Source: Rhodeus uyekii | Lineage: Eukaryota > Chordata > Actinopteri > Cypriniformes > Acheilognathidae | DNA length: 64,000 bases | Direction of reading: 5' to 3' | Assembly (NCBI GenBank): GCA_037043235.1 | Contig: JAWRVZ010000029.1 | Location: 3,593,501-3,657,500 of the forward strand | Shown: positions 1 to 12,100 of the stretch, in pieces | Position numbering within the stretch: position 1 is the stretch's first letter | How the letters are laid out: each line of letters begins with the position of its first letter | Translations under genes and position numbers: made by a program | The notes under the pieces: generated by a model | Seen by the model: the letters and a program-made list of their open reading frames with translations, nothing else | Told to the model about the DNA's origin: nothing | The model's database searches: none

Positions 1-2753
1 TTAGCCAATCAGATCAAAGGTCATTTGTGTCCAAGGGTCACACAGGGTGGAAACAGTCTTAACTAGCACATTAAGTGGACTTCGGAGGACAAAAACATGC
101 TACAAGTGTAAAATATGGCCTCTTTATGCCACATAAAGCTGGCTCGGACAAATATCAATTGTGACAACTTTTACCTCACCTTTTGGCTTTGGCTCTAAAA
201 GCTTCTCAAAGATTTTTTAACATTTGTCACGTCAGAGCGACCCTTCAGACACGCTTTTGACAGTGTCAGTCAGAGATCAATACTCTCTTAGGTGTGAATG
301 CCTCCAGAAATCTAATTTTTTTTCCATGGCCTTTTGTGATGTGAGTTTCTCCCACACTTTAATGGAAGTGATAGAGAGATGGAGAGAGAGGGGGGCTCAG
401 AACAGACGGTTGTCTCTTACTGATGAGCTAGAGTGAGTAGCTGTCAGGCAGTGATAGTTTGATTGATTATTTTTTTCTCCAGATACTGAGAAAAGTGATA
501 TTCCTCTCGCTGTTAAGTTAGAGTCTGAAAAGGACTATATTTCACCTACAGCCGTAGTGATGGGTTCATTAACTGGAAAATGTTTAAATATAGAAACGTT
601 CAGAGCAGGCAGGAGTGTCTGCTGAGGCTTCCCATATAACCCAATTCACTTTCTGAACAGTGTTTTTGTAGTTTACTATAACTAAAATGAATAGAAATAA
701 CAGAAATAAAGCTGAAATAATATAAAGTATAAATATTAGATAAAAAAAATTGCTGCCTTTGCTATTAACTGAAAAAAAGATTTAGTACTAAAATGACTAA
801 AAAGAAAATATATTAAAATAATAATAAAAAGAAATATGAAGCATTAAGTTTATTGAGACGGAATAAACAATTTCTAATCAGTGTAATTTACATGTCTTAC
901 TTGCAAAGAAAGATGGCTCTTTAGAGTTTGCATAAAAAAAAAAAAAAACATAGCTGGTTCCCTGTTGAGTTTTCTACCCAAAAGGACTTTGCTGTCATTT
1001 GAAGATCCTCACAGGAGCAGGTAAATTGCGGGAGAATATACTTTTGATGTTCAGAGTGTGCAACATCAAACATAGTGGAAAAGTTAAAAAAGTCAGTGAA
1101 GAGTTTGGCATTTGTGTCCACACTGATTATATTTGTAGCTAGTTGCAGGCTTATAGTCGTGATTTCAACAACTCCATCTTTGAGGTCAAGGTCAAATTAA
1201 AAATATCCCCTATTAATTTAATTAATGAAATTAATTGTCTTATTGTTCATGATGGTTGTTATTCCAACAAATAAATTAAAAAGCTTTAATGCTGATTTAA
1301 TGCTTTCTTTATTGTCTATGATCAATATCTTTTCCTTTTCAGCTGACTTTACATAGGACAAATTAATAATGTTAAAAAATAGCAACACATAATTTTTTAG
1401 TCTATTAAAATCTTGGCTATTATTACATGTCAGTCGTGTCTTTGCCTACTTCCTGTTTCCTTCCGCGATCTCCCAGTGTTTCCATTCACCTGTCGCGTCA
1501 GCAATCACATCGTTGGTCTTGTCAGCTGTGTCTAATTCCCTCATTCCACCCTTGTGTATTTAAACCCTGTGTTTCCTTCAGTCCTAGTTGAGAGTTGTCA
1601 GTGTGTGGTTGTGGTTTTCACCGGCCTCGGGCTCTGTTTATGCCTATTAGTTTTGCACAATTTAAAGTGTAGTATTAAAAGTATATCATCTCTCCAACAA
1701 CAAGCAATTGCCAATTGATAGTGCAGAAATTTAATAGTAGATACCATAAGTGCGGTAATAGCATATAGGTTTGAAAAAGAACTGTTCATTTGAGAACATT
1801 GCTAGATGCGTTCAAGAGTGAATTTTATGTCCACATTATAGAGGTAAAGTTCTGATTATATTATTAATATAGTGTCTGCACTGTCAAGCGTAGTGGATGG
1901 ATAGTTTGTTAGCTTGACGGACAGACAGATACTTTATTAGTTTGTATTTTGGTGAAACTCTCACCATGTTGTTGCCTGCGGCGAACTGTGACGTTATGAG
2001 CATCAAAGCATATTCGTTCAGATCTCAGTTCTCTCTCTTTCTGTCTCCTGTCTGCAGTTGTTTTCAGCTGAGGCGAAACCCAACATTCTGAAAGGCTTGC
2101 TTTCCCTCAGCTCACTTGTGTTTGTTTTCGTCTCCTTTATTTATGCTGTATGGGTCCTGTGTCAGAAATCTGGATAGAAACTAGCAGCTTTATCCTGCTG
2201 CAGAAAACTAAACTAAAAAGGGTGGGTGGATTTCAAGGACACAGGAATATAGTGTATAAACTTAAGCAGTAATTTATCTGATAAACATGCACCTGAAAAT
2301 GTGACGTAATGTTTACATATAAACCTCATGTGATTTCAGGCAGGGACCAAGACTTTTAAATATGGACCTTCTTGGTGGATAGAAAGATCATGCAAGACCC
2401 AGATTACAAATTATATTTCATAAATTGTCAAATTTGTCATAAATTGCGTATAAATGTTGTTTTATATGAATTAAACTTTTTAATGTTTTAAATAATTAAA
2501 CTTTTAGCTGAACTTTGGTTTTGAACGTTATCTATTTCAATATAGTTGTTATAGTTAACTAAAAAAAAAAGTTTTTTTTAAGTCAACACGCTATATTTTC
2601 ACTAGTTTTTTGTAGTCAAAATCTTACTTCATTCTTACTTTATGGAGATGAATGTGTTACTTTGTTAGCTAACTTTGACAAGTAATTGAGTGTATTTGAG
2701 TTTAAACTCACTAATAGTACAAACGCACTGATTTCATGTTTGTTTATCTACAG
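1..2753 (+). other. usp43: usp43 intron (upstream part), no exon seen
   Basis: AT-rich intron sequence upstream of exon A. I looked for the preceding USP43 exon (the segment before RFGPPFL) and did not find it. Besides the LTR-like fragment at 1438-1690, only A/T-rich sequence and short simple repeats are seen. Confidence 0.5.
1438..1690 (+). mobile_element. solo LTR-like fragment
   Basis: It begins TGTCAGTCGTG and has the promoter-like block tatttaaaccctg. It shares long stretches with the copies at 61524 and 62121 (cttgtcagctgtgtc, tccctcatt). It has no coding part and the 3' end is unclear. Family assignment as an LTR is inference from the TGTCA start and promoter-like layout. Confidence 0.45.
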
Positions 2754-2865
2754 ATTTGGCCCTCCGTTTCTGATGAGAGAGGACAGATCAGTGTCGTGGG
2801 ACCAGCTACAGCAGAGCATCCTCAGTAAACTCTACTATCTAATGATCAACGGATCACAGGCACAT
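2754..2865 (+). CDS. usp43: usp43 exon A (first exon in window)
   Basis: Acceptor tctacag ends at 2753 and donor GTAAGA starts at 2866. The exon starts with the third base of an Arg codon and ends in phase 0. It encodes FGPPFLMREDRSVSWDQLQQ and then an SILSK block, which match the internal USP43 region before the VVG block. The codon after the donor runs into a stop (TGA at 2872), so the donor is required. The upstream exon was not found in 1-2753. Confidence 0.88.
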
Positions 2866-5800
2866 GTAAGATGAACTTTGTGACTTCAATACTTTATGGA
2901 GGTTGTCTTAGACTAATTTAATTAATGGTGATGGAAAAGTTTAGCTATAGCTAAGTTGCTTGAGTTTAGTTGCTTGAGTTTAGCTATAGGTTGCTTAAAT
3001 TTAGCTTATAGGTTGCTTAAATTTAGCTATAGGTTGCTTAAATTTAGCTATAGGTTGCTTAAGTTTAGCTTATAGGTTGCTTAAGTTTAGCTTATAGGTT
3101 GCTTAAGTTTAGCTTATAGGTTGCTTAAGTTTAGCTTATAGGTTGCTTAAGTTTAGCTTATAGGTTGCTTAAGTTTATAGGTTGCTTGAGTTTAGCTTAT
3201 AGGTTTAGCTATGAGTTTAGCTAAAAGTTGCTTAAGTTTAGCTATGTTGCTTGAGTTTAGCTAATAGGTCTAGCTATGAGTTTAGCTATAAGTTGCTTAA
3301 GTTTAGCTATGTTGCTTGAGTTTAGTTGCTTGAGTTTAGCTTATAGGTTTAGCTATAAGTTTAGCTATAGGTTGCTTAAGTTTAGCTATAGGTTTAGCTA
3401 TAAGTTTAGCTATAGGTTGTATAAGTTTAGCTATAGGTTGTTTAAGTTTAGCTATAGGTTGTTTAAGTTTAGCTATAGGTTGTTTAAGTTTAGCTATAGG
3501 TTGTTTAAGTTTAGCTATAGGTTGTATAAGTTTAGCTATAGGTTGTTTAAGTTTAGCTATAAGTTGCTTAAGTTTAGCTTATAGGTTGCTTGAGTTTAGC
3601 TTATAGGTTGCTTGAGTTTAGCTTATAGGTTGCTTGAGTTTAGCTTATAGGTTGCTTGAGTTTAGCTTATAGGTTGCTTGAGTTTAGCTTATAGGTTTAA
3701 CTATGAGTTTAGCTTATAGGTTGCTTGAGTTTAGCTATAGGTTGCTTGAGTTTAGCTTATAGGTTGCTTGAGTTTGGCTTATAGGTTTAGCTAAAAGTTG
3801 CTTAAGTTTAGCTATGTTGCTTGAGTTTAGCTAATAGGTTTAGCAATGAGTTTAGCTATAAGTTGCTTAAGTTTAGCTATGTTGCTTGAGTTTAGCTAAT
3901 AGGTTTAGCAATGAGTTTAGCTATAAGTTGCTTAAGTTTAGCTATAGGTTGCTTGAGTTTAGCTTATAGGTTGCTTGAGTTTAGCTTATAGGTTGCTTGA
4001 GTTTAGCTTATAGGTTGCTTGAGTTTAGCTTATAGGTTACTTAAGTTTAGCTTATAGGTTGCTTGAGTTTAGCTTATAGGTTGCTTGAGTTTAGCTTATA
4101 GGTTGCTTGAGTTTAGCTTATAGGTTGCTTGAGTTTAGCTTATAGGTTGCTTGAGTTTAGCTTATAGGTTGCTTGAGTTTAGCTTATAGGTTGCTTGAGT
4201 TTAGCTTATAGGTTGCTTGAGTTTAGCTTATAGGTTGCTTGAGTTTAGCTTATAGGTTGCTTGAGTTTAGCTTATAGGTTGCTTGAGTTTAGCTTATAGG
4301 TTGCTTGAGTTTAGCTTATAGGTTGCTTGAGTTTAGCTTATAGGTTGCTTGAGTTTAGCTTATAGGTTGCTTGAGTTTAGCTTATAGGTTGCTTGAGTTT
4401 AGCTTATAGGTTGCTTGAGTTTAGCTTATAGGTTGCTTGAGTTTAGCTTATAGGTTGCTTGAGTTTAGCTTATAGGTTGCTTGAGTTTAGCTTATAGGTT
4501 GCTTGAGTTTAGCTTATAGGTTGCTTGAGTTTAGCTTATAGGTTGCTTGAGTTTAGCTTATAGGTTGCTTGAGTTTAGCTTATAGGTTGCTTGAGTTTAG
4601 CTTATAGGTTTAACTATGAGTTTAGCTTATAGGTTTAGCTAAAAGTTGCTTAAGTTTAGCTATGTTGCTTGAGTTTAGCTAATAGGTTTAGCAATGAGTT
4701 TAGCTATAAGTTGCTTAAGTTTAGCTATGTTGCTTGAGTTTAGTTGCTTGAGTTTAGCTTATAGGTTTAGCTATAAGTTTAGCTATAGGTTGCTTAAATT
4801 TAGCTATAGGTTGCTTAAGTTTAGCTTATAGGTTGCTTAAGTTTAGCTATTGGTTGCTTAAGTTTAGCTTATAGGTTACTTAAGTTTAGCTTATAGGTTG
4901 CTTGAGTTTAGCTTATAGGTTGCTTGAGTTTAGCTTATAGGTTGCTTGAGTTTAGCTTATAGGTTGCTTGAGTTTAGCTTATAGGTTGCTTGAGTTTAGC
5001 TTATAGGTTGCTTGAGTTTAGCTTATAGGTTGCTTGAGTTTAGCTTATAGGTTTAGCTATGAGTTTAGCTATAAGTTGCTTGAGTTTAGCTTATAGGTTG
5101 CTTGAGTTTAGCTTATAGGTTGCTTGAGTTTAGCTTATAGGTTTAGCTATGAGTTTAGCTATAAGTTGCTTGAGTTTAGCTTATAGGTTTAGCTATAAGT
5201 TGCAACTATAAGCTATAGTTGCAAGCAAATACTACCAACAGCCAACCTCACCAAAGACAATCACAATTCAAGAACTTTAGGTTTCGGAGAATCAGAAGTT
5301 TGATGGAGGCTTATGACAGAGAAAAGTCTCTCACAAGATTGCATCACTTCCTCACATCTGTCACTTTCTTGTTTGCATCCCAATTGCTCTTCAGCAGTTG
5401 TTTGCTGCCTCCTGCTGGCTGTTTTTAGACACACCAGCAAGAATAAAACTGTCAGTCCACATCCAGGGCCTTTTAATAGGGTTCTACGGAGCTGTGGGGG
5501 TCAATGAAGATACTATGACATCTGCAAACGGATATATGGGACACACAGTACTGTTCAAAAGTTTGGGGTTATTAAGATTTTTTTAGGTAAAAAAAAAAAG
5601 AAGAAATTTCTATTCACCAAGGATGTCAGTAGGTGACCTGAAATGCAGTTCTTCTGGACTTTCTATTCTATTTTATATACAAAACAAATGTATCATGCAC
5701 TTTTTTAGCATTAATAATAAGAAATGCTTCTTGAGCAGCAAATAAGTCATTATGTAGCTTTATTAGTGGTGTTTGCTAAAGCAAGCATCCCTATTGTTAT

Positions 5801-6116
5801 GTCAGTTTTAATTAAGGTTGAAAGACAGGCCCTTATAATCTGCAGTTAAATCTCTTGATTGATGTTTATAACTGCATAGTTCACAATGGCAATTTTAAAG
5901 CATTAGTGTAATTGCACCTTCATGGCAATGGCAGAATCGATAGGAACTGCTCAATGTTCATTATTTCCCTGACATTTTTCTGCCAACGTCTCCAAATCTT
6001 TTTCATTAGAATTTCAGAGTGTTGTTCAAGATTCATGTTGTTGGGGGATCTGCATCTTATAGCTACTTAAATCCCCAAGACGGACGGCCGCTTTATCACC
6101 CTGCCGTGGACAGGTA

Positions 6117-6164
<48 letters not shown>

Positions 6165-9100
6165 ACATGCATGGATCAGAAAAAAATGCAAATGAATTTC
6201 ATTTTCTCAGCAGTGTCAATTCAGTTCAGAGGTTCATTTTCTAGCATAACAGGTTCTGAAATAAACCTGTCATGTTTTTATTACACTTAATATTTCAAAT
6301 GAAACAAACATTCAGTTCAGCTTTATTTCTTATTCATCGTTAGCACTGCTTTATAGTGCAGTATTTACAGATATAGTCATTTTGAATTAATGCATTTTTT
6401 ATCTTAAATGTCAAATGAAACCTCTGAGCTGCGCCAATGTTTATCACCCTCATAAAATGTATACAGGTTTTTTTTTTTAATCACACTGGGTTATGACATG
6501 CAGCTCTCAAAACCATAAAATACTGTTATCTGAGTTTTTAAAGATTTTTTTTCTTTTCGTTTTCTAATTGCTATATACACATCATATATGTATATATATC
6601 ATATACGCATCATATACGCTATATACACACTTTTGTCCATACAAACATGTCCATGCGTTATTCAGCCTGAGGGTGGCGCTCTAATGATGATGTACAGTGT
6701 ACAGACTACACACAGTGTCATCTTAGAATTGCCTTCATGTAGTATTTATTATTTATTACCTCTGAATGGTGTTTTAGAATAATTACAAGTTACAGAGAAA
6801 TTCCAGAGAGGAAAATATTGTCATGTTCAAGCATGAAACAAACATAACAGAATAATATAAAGACCTTTTTAAACACACATTTAAACTAAAGGATTTATAC
6901 TTTCATTAATTTGATACGCTACTCCACATAGGAAGAACAGACATGTCAATTAGTTACTGACCTGATACTGACTAATATACACATAGCTGAAGTAGATGCA
7001 TATCATCTTGCGGTCTGTTCTTCTATATTGCTTAATACATCAGGGATTTATTTTGTATTTATTTGATGCATATTTTACCAGGAATAATCCCATTGAGATA
7101 AAAATCTCTTCCAACAGGGAGTCCTGGCCAAAATGACAGCACACAAAATTTCATACATTTTACAAGACCAAAAGATTTCTAAAAAATATTTAAAGATATA
7201 AAAATATCTGTTATATTATCGTGATAACTGGTCTGTGACTAACTTGGTTCCTCAAACGAATTTGCAGATTTGATTCAAATATTTGGATTAAGTTTGAGAT
7301 TACTGTGCGTTCTTGTGTTCAATGGAAACGCCAGATATATCGAACCATGATGAAAACATATCTGGACTTTTAAAAGAAAACGACCTTATAGTGACCAAAA
7401 TGACATAAAAGTTATAATAGATCAATAAAATGTGTACTGTTTGCTATACAATTACCAGTTATTTTCATTATTTCAAGAGATCTAGTATTTGTGAAAGCTT
7501 TAGATTTTCTTTTTATATATTGTAATTAGCAATTCATTTAATTTGAAGGGTGAAGCAGAAGTTATGTGACAGCATTAATTAATGTTTGCAGCATTATTTT
7601 ATCTACAGCTGCTCCCATAATAGCTGTCACGGTTCAAATTAATGCAGGGCTCAAAACCTTTCATTTTTAGTTTTGTCACCTGTTATCATTGTGTTTTTAA
7701 CTAGGATAATATATATATATATATCAAATGAATTGGATCAGCAATACAGTGGAACCTGGTTATGTCGAAGGCCTCGGAGGTTGCAAAAAAGCATTGAGAT
7801 TATCGCGATAACCAACAGCCAATATGGCGATTTTTGATGAAGTGATCGGCATGCTAAAAAAATGTACATACACTGTATATGTTTGCTAACAACAAAAGGC
7901 ATATGTGCTCCAACTAACAGCAGAGATTTACCAGTATACAATAAAAACACCTTCGATTCTCGATACAAACCGTTAATTATATTCTCCAACATTGCAAACA
8001 CAATTTCGCTCACAGCGTAAACAATCATAATATATGAGATCATCACGCTGTACTAGATTTCATAATTTCTTGCGTTCTGCCTGTCTAATGTGCTTTCTCA
8101 ACAAATTCGGCTTCGTCCCGTCTTTTAACAACCGGGTTCTTCAATCTGCAGCGGCGCTGAGCAGACCGCGTGTCAGAACAGAAGCAGGTGTGTGTTTATC
8201 TAAGCCTCATACTTCAACACACTATTTTGTTACCGACCAATGAGTATGAGGCTTAGATAAACACACACACACACCTGCTTTTGTTCTGATGTGCACTCTG
8301 CTCAGCACGTAAGAACGATATGTGCTTTCACTTCAGAGAGTGCTGTGTGGCGATGTGAGTGAAGCGTCACTGACAGAACTCAGCGCATGCGCAGTGAACT
8401 AGGTACGATCTTAGTCACGAGATAACCATGTGAAGTGGCGAATTTGTCCCTCTTTTGTGCTTGAGATATCAGGGTTCGGCGACATTAAAGAATCGACATA
8501 ACCTGAAAAGAAAATACTAAGACAAACAGGGAGTTTGGCGGTTCCACTTCAAAAACATCGACATAATAGGATTGATGAGTTAACCGTGACTCAAGATAAG
8601 TGAACTCCACTGTATTTCCTTCTGTTATTTTCATGCGGAATTATGCTTGTTAAAATGTATTGTAAGAGCTAATGTTACTTGTACTGTTCATAATATTGCT
8701 CATGTTTCTATTCATATTCAAATGCATTTTATCAAAATTAAAAATAAATCAAATAAAAAACAAATGTAATGCTAGCCACTCGTTTTGGCACTTTCGCTTT
8801 CATAGTCGTTAACTAGCTAAATGGGTACATGGCTGCAGCTTGATGATGCAAGTGTAGTCTGGACTCAAATATATATAAAAATGATATAATATGAGCAGAG
8901 ACCAGCAGGGGAAGGGGTCTGGTTCACATCAAGCAATCAAACTAAGTGTGAAAGCACAGAGAAAGAGACAGTAGCACATATTTCCTCCTCCCCTACCCTT
9001 ACAAAACCCTTACCCTGTTTGGAAAATAAACCGTATTACTAAAGAAGATCATGCTCACAGTTTCATAATGCTCAGATGATGAGAGGTTAAGGTCAACGTG

Positions 9101-12100
9101 GAGGTCAAATATTATTCAAACATTGTGCAGTTGCTTTATAACTTAGAAGCAAGAAAGCTAAAATAGAGTCAGATTGTACTTTACTAAGAATGTCCTCTGT
9201 ACAATGAGTGTTATAACTTTTGTGTATCTGTGAGAAAACCTCTTTATCTCCTCAGAGCTCTAAAGCTGTGCGGCTCAGGTGGACCTCCACATGTGAAGCT
9301 CATTGTTGAGTGGGAACACAGAATCAAAGACTGGTAATGTAATTTCTCACTTCTTTTTGAGTACACCTGAAAATACAGAGCTTTCTATCTGCACTTCGTT
9401 TTGAAGCGCATACAGCCAACAAAACAGGCTTGATGGTCCAGTGACCTGGGGATGCTGTTTGTTTGTGTGCAGTCTGTTTGGTAATATCCAGGAGGAGGTG
9501 GTGAAGGACTCGGAAAGCGTCCGTGCTCAACAACATCACCACGTTCAGCAGCACAGCTGCACCCTGGATGAGTGTTTCGAGCTGTACACCAAAGAAGAAC
9601 AAGTAAACCACACAAAAACATATTTTATTGAATATTAGCATGATTTCTTTTGTACAATAAACAAGATATATTAATATAGAGTGACTCGCGTTTCAGATTC
9701 AATTGATCTGATATATAGTATGTTAATATAAGTATACATTTATAGTATGTGTGTGTATATATATACATATATAAATTATATATTTTTTTTTTCATTAAAG
9801 AAGTCAAAATACCGCTTGGCTAGATTGAAATTTTGTCATTTTTAATTTTGAAATGTTTGTAAAATTATGAATAGCTTGAATAGCTAGGTGAGGTTCATTT
9901 GAATATATAGAAGTGTATATATAGAAAATAACTTGTATTTGTATATACTGTACAGTATATATAAAAAAACATTCTGGTCTCAGCTGTCATGCATGTTTAT
10001 CTGAATTAATGAAAGTTACTTGAAGAGATATATATATATATCTGTTCTCGCTCTCTTCAAGTAACTTTCATTATTTCAGATAAACATGCATGACAGCTGA
10101 GACCGGGATATTTTCTGAAACACATGCATGATAATTCTGATTATCATGCATGTGTTTCAGGTTAATTCTGATTCTGATTAACCATAACAGTAACATTAAA
10201 ACTAGTGCAAAAGGTGTAAACAAGCATAACTTTTTCCTGTGGAACACAAAAGGAGGCAATGTGTCAAAAGATCAAATTGATCTTTACTGTGATATTTACA
10301 TCCATACCGTGAAAACATATAGTGAGCACTGACTGCTCAACGCTAACACAGGAAAATACATCTATACTTTTCTAAATATTCTAACTGTTCATTGCGATTT
10401 AAAAAAAAAAAAAGTTAAAACCCTTGCTCTGAAGTTTGATGTCCACATGATCTTGTTCATGAAATTAGTTGCTACAGTATTTCTATTGGAAAGATATTGC
10501 CAAAAATTAAAGATTAAGTGAATATTTGAATGGTTGAATATTTGAGTTTACAGTGGTAACTTATAGTGGTAGTGTAAATGCAAATGTGATATGGATAATA
10601 TAAGCAAAAAAACAAAAGGAAATTAATTTCAGTAAGTTCTGACATTGTTGCGATCAATTTAAATCTGTCAGGATTTAGCCCAGAAAGCTCTCAAATAATC
10701 GAGATGCATATCCTAAGTTTTCATCCATGTTTTCCATGTTCTTCACCCCTCGTCAGCTGGCCCCTGATGATGCATGGAAGTGCCCTCATTGTAAGCAGCT
10801 GCAGCAGGGCACGGTGCAGATGAGCTTGTGGACCCTCCCAGACATCCTCATCCTTCACCTCAAACGCTTCCGACAGGTGGGAGATCGGCGTAACAAACTC
10901 TCCACGCTGGTCCGCTTCCCCCTCACGGGCCTTGCTATGGGCCGCCATGTGGTCCAGAGGAGCAACTGTGTCCGTCCGCCACATGGCTGGAAACAACAGG
11001 CCCATCACAAGCCTGAAGCCAGCCGAAACACACTGGACTTCCTGTATGACCTGTACGCTGTGTGTAACCATCATGGAGGCATGCATGGAGGTCACTACAC
11101 AGGTGAGAAATATGTCAATGATCAATCATTGAGATCAATGGTCTCAAATGTGCCTTTTAGGAAAACTAAATTGATACTTAAACCGATTTTCAACACGCTT
11201 TATATTGTTACAATGTTCAGAGTATATCTAAATGAACAATGTTTACTCGTTCTTCATGAGAAATTCATATTTATTTGTCAGCAAGTGTTTTGACTTCTTC
11301 AGGGCTTTCGTGAAAAATACAGATTGTACTTCTGCGTTCTTGTTTCCCCGTCCACAGACAGTCGGATTGACAGGACAATTATTGTAAGGGTCGGTTTATC
11401 ACTGAAAATTGTATTATGCTTTATCTACTTTTTAAACAACATTATCAGGGCTCCAGACTCCAAATGGTTGCATTTTGCGACCTTTTTTCCTGTCTGTGCG
11501 ACTCAATTTTATCAGAGGTCTCACTGGTGCCACCACCACATTGCCCAAATGGTAAGAGGTGCCATTTCTGTTACCTATGAGAAACATCAAATGACAACCG
11601 AAAGGATATCAGGCTTATCGCTTGAGCTGCATGGAACGTTTATCAGCTCAGAGTAATAAGAGACAGCGCAGGCTCGTGTATTCGTGAGCCGATCTTGATC
11701 ACGTGACAGACAGCGGTGGGAGAGCCAGCAAAAAGCTTTTGAATTTGCTGTAGTATTAATAACATTGTTACTGCGAGATCTCGGATTGAACAGGACTAAT
11801 GTGGTAACCATGAGAAACGTAGAAATGTTTTTTTTGTTGCTACATTAATCATCGTAGGATTCATACAACCTTTTGAGAGTGAAATGCAAGCAATTTCCAA
11901 GGGCTTTCAAGTCATTTACACGTTCTCCAGCACTTCAGAGCTCTACTAATTATCCAGTTTTAATGTAATAACATTAAGTACACTTCTAATGGTGGTTTAT
12001 TTGTAAAACTAAAAGTTTAAAGATGTAGGAAAACTAACGCTTGTGGCCAACAAACACTTTTTGTTAAAAATACCACTATACCACTTATCGGCTTATTAGC

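Noticed and set aside
3276..3584. 102-codon ORF (FSYRLYK repeats)
   Set aside because: Read-through of the 22-bp tandem array.
6018..6113. Exon B starting at 6018 after TTTCAG
   Set aside because: It breaks the reading frame with exon A. The acceptor at 6009 restores it and adds residues that align with human USP43.
10727..11293. 188-codon ORF taken as a whole
   Set aside because: Only 10757-11102 is exon; the rest is intron on both sides of good splice sites.
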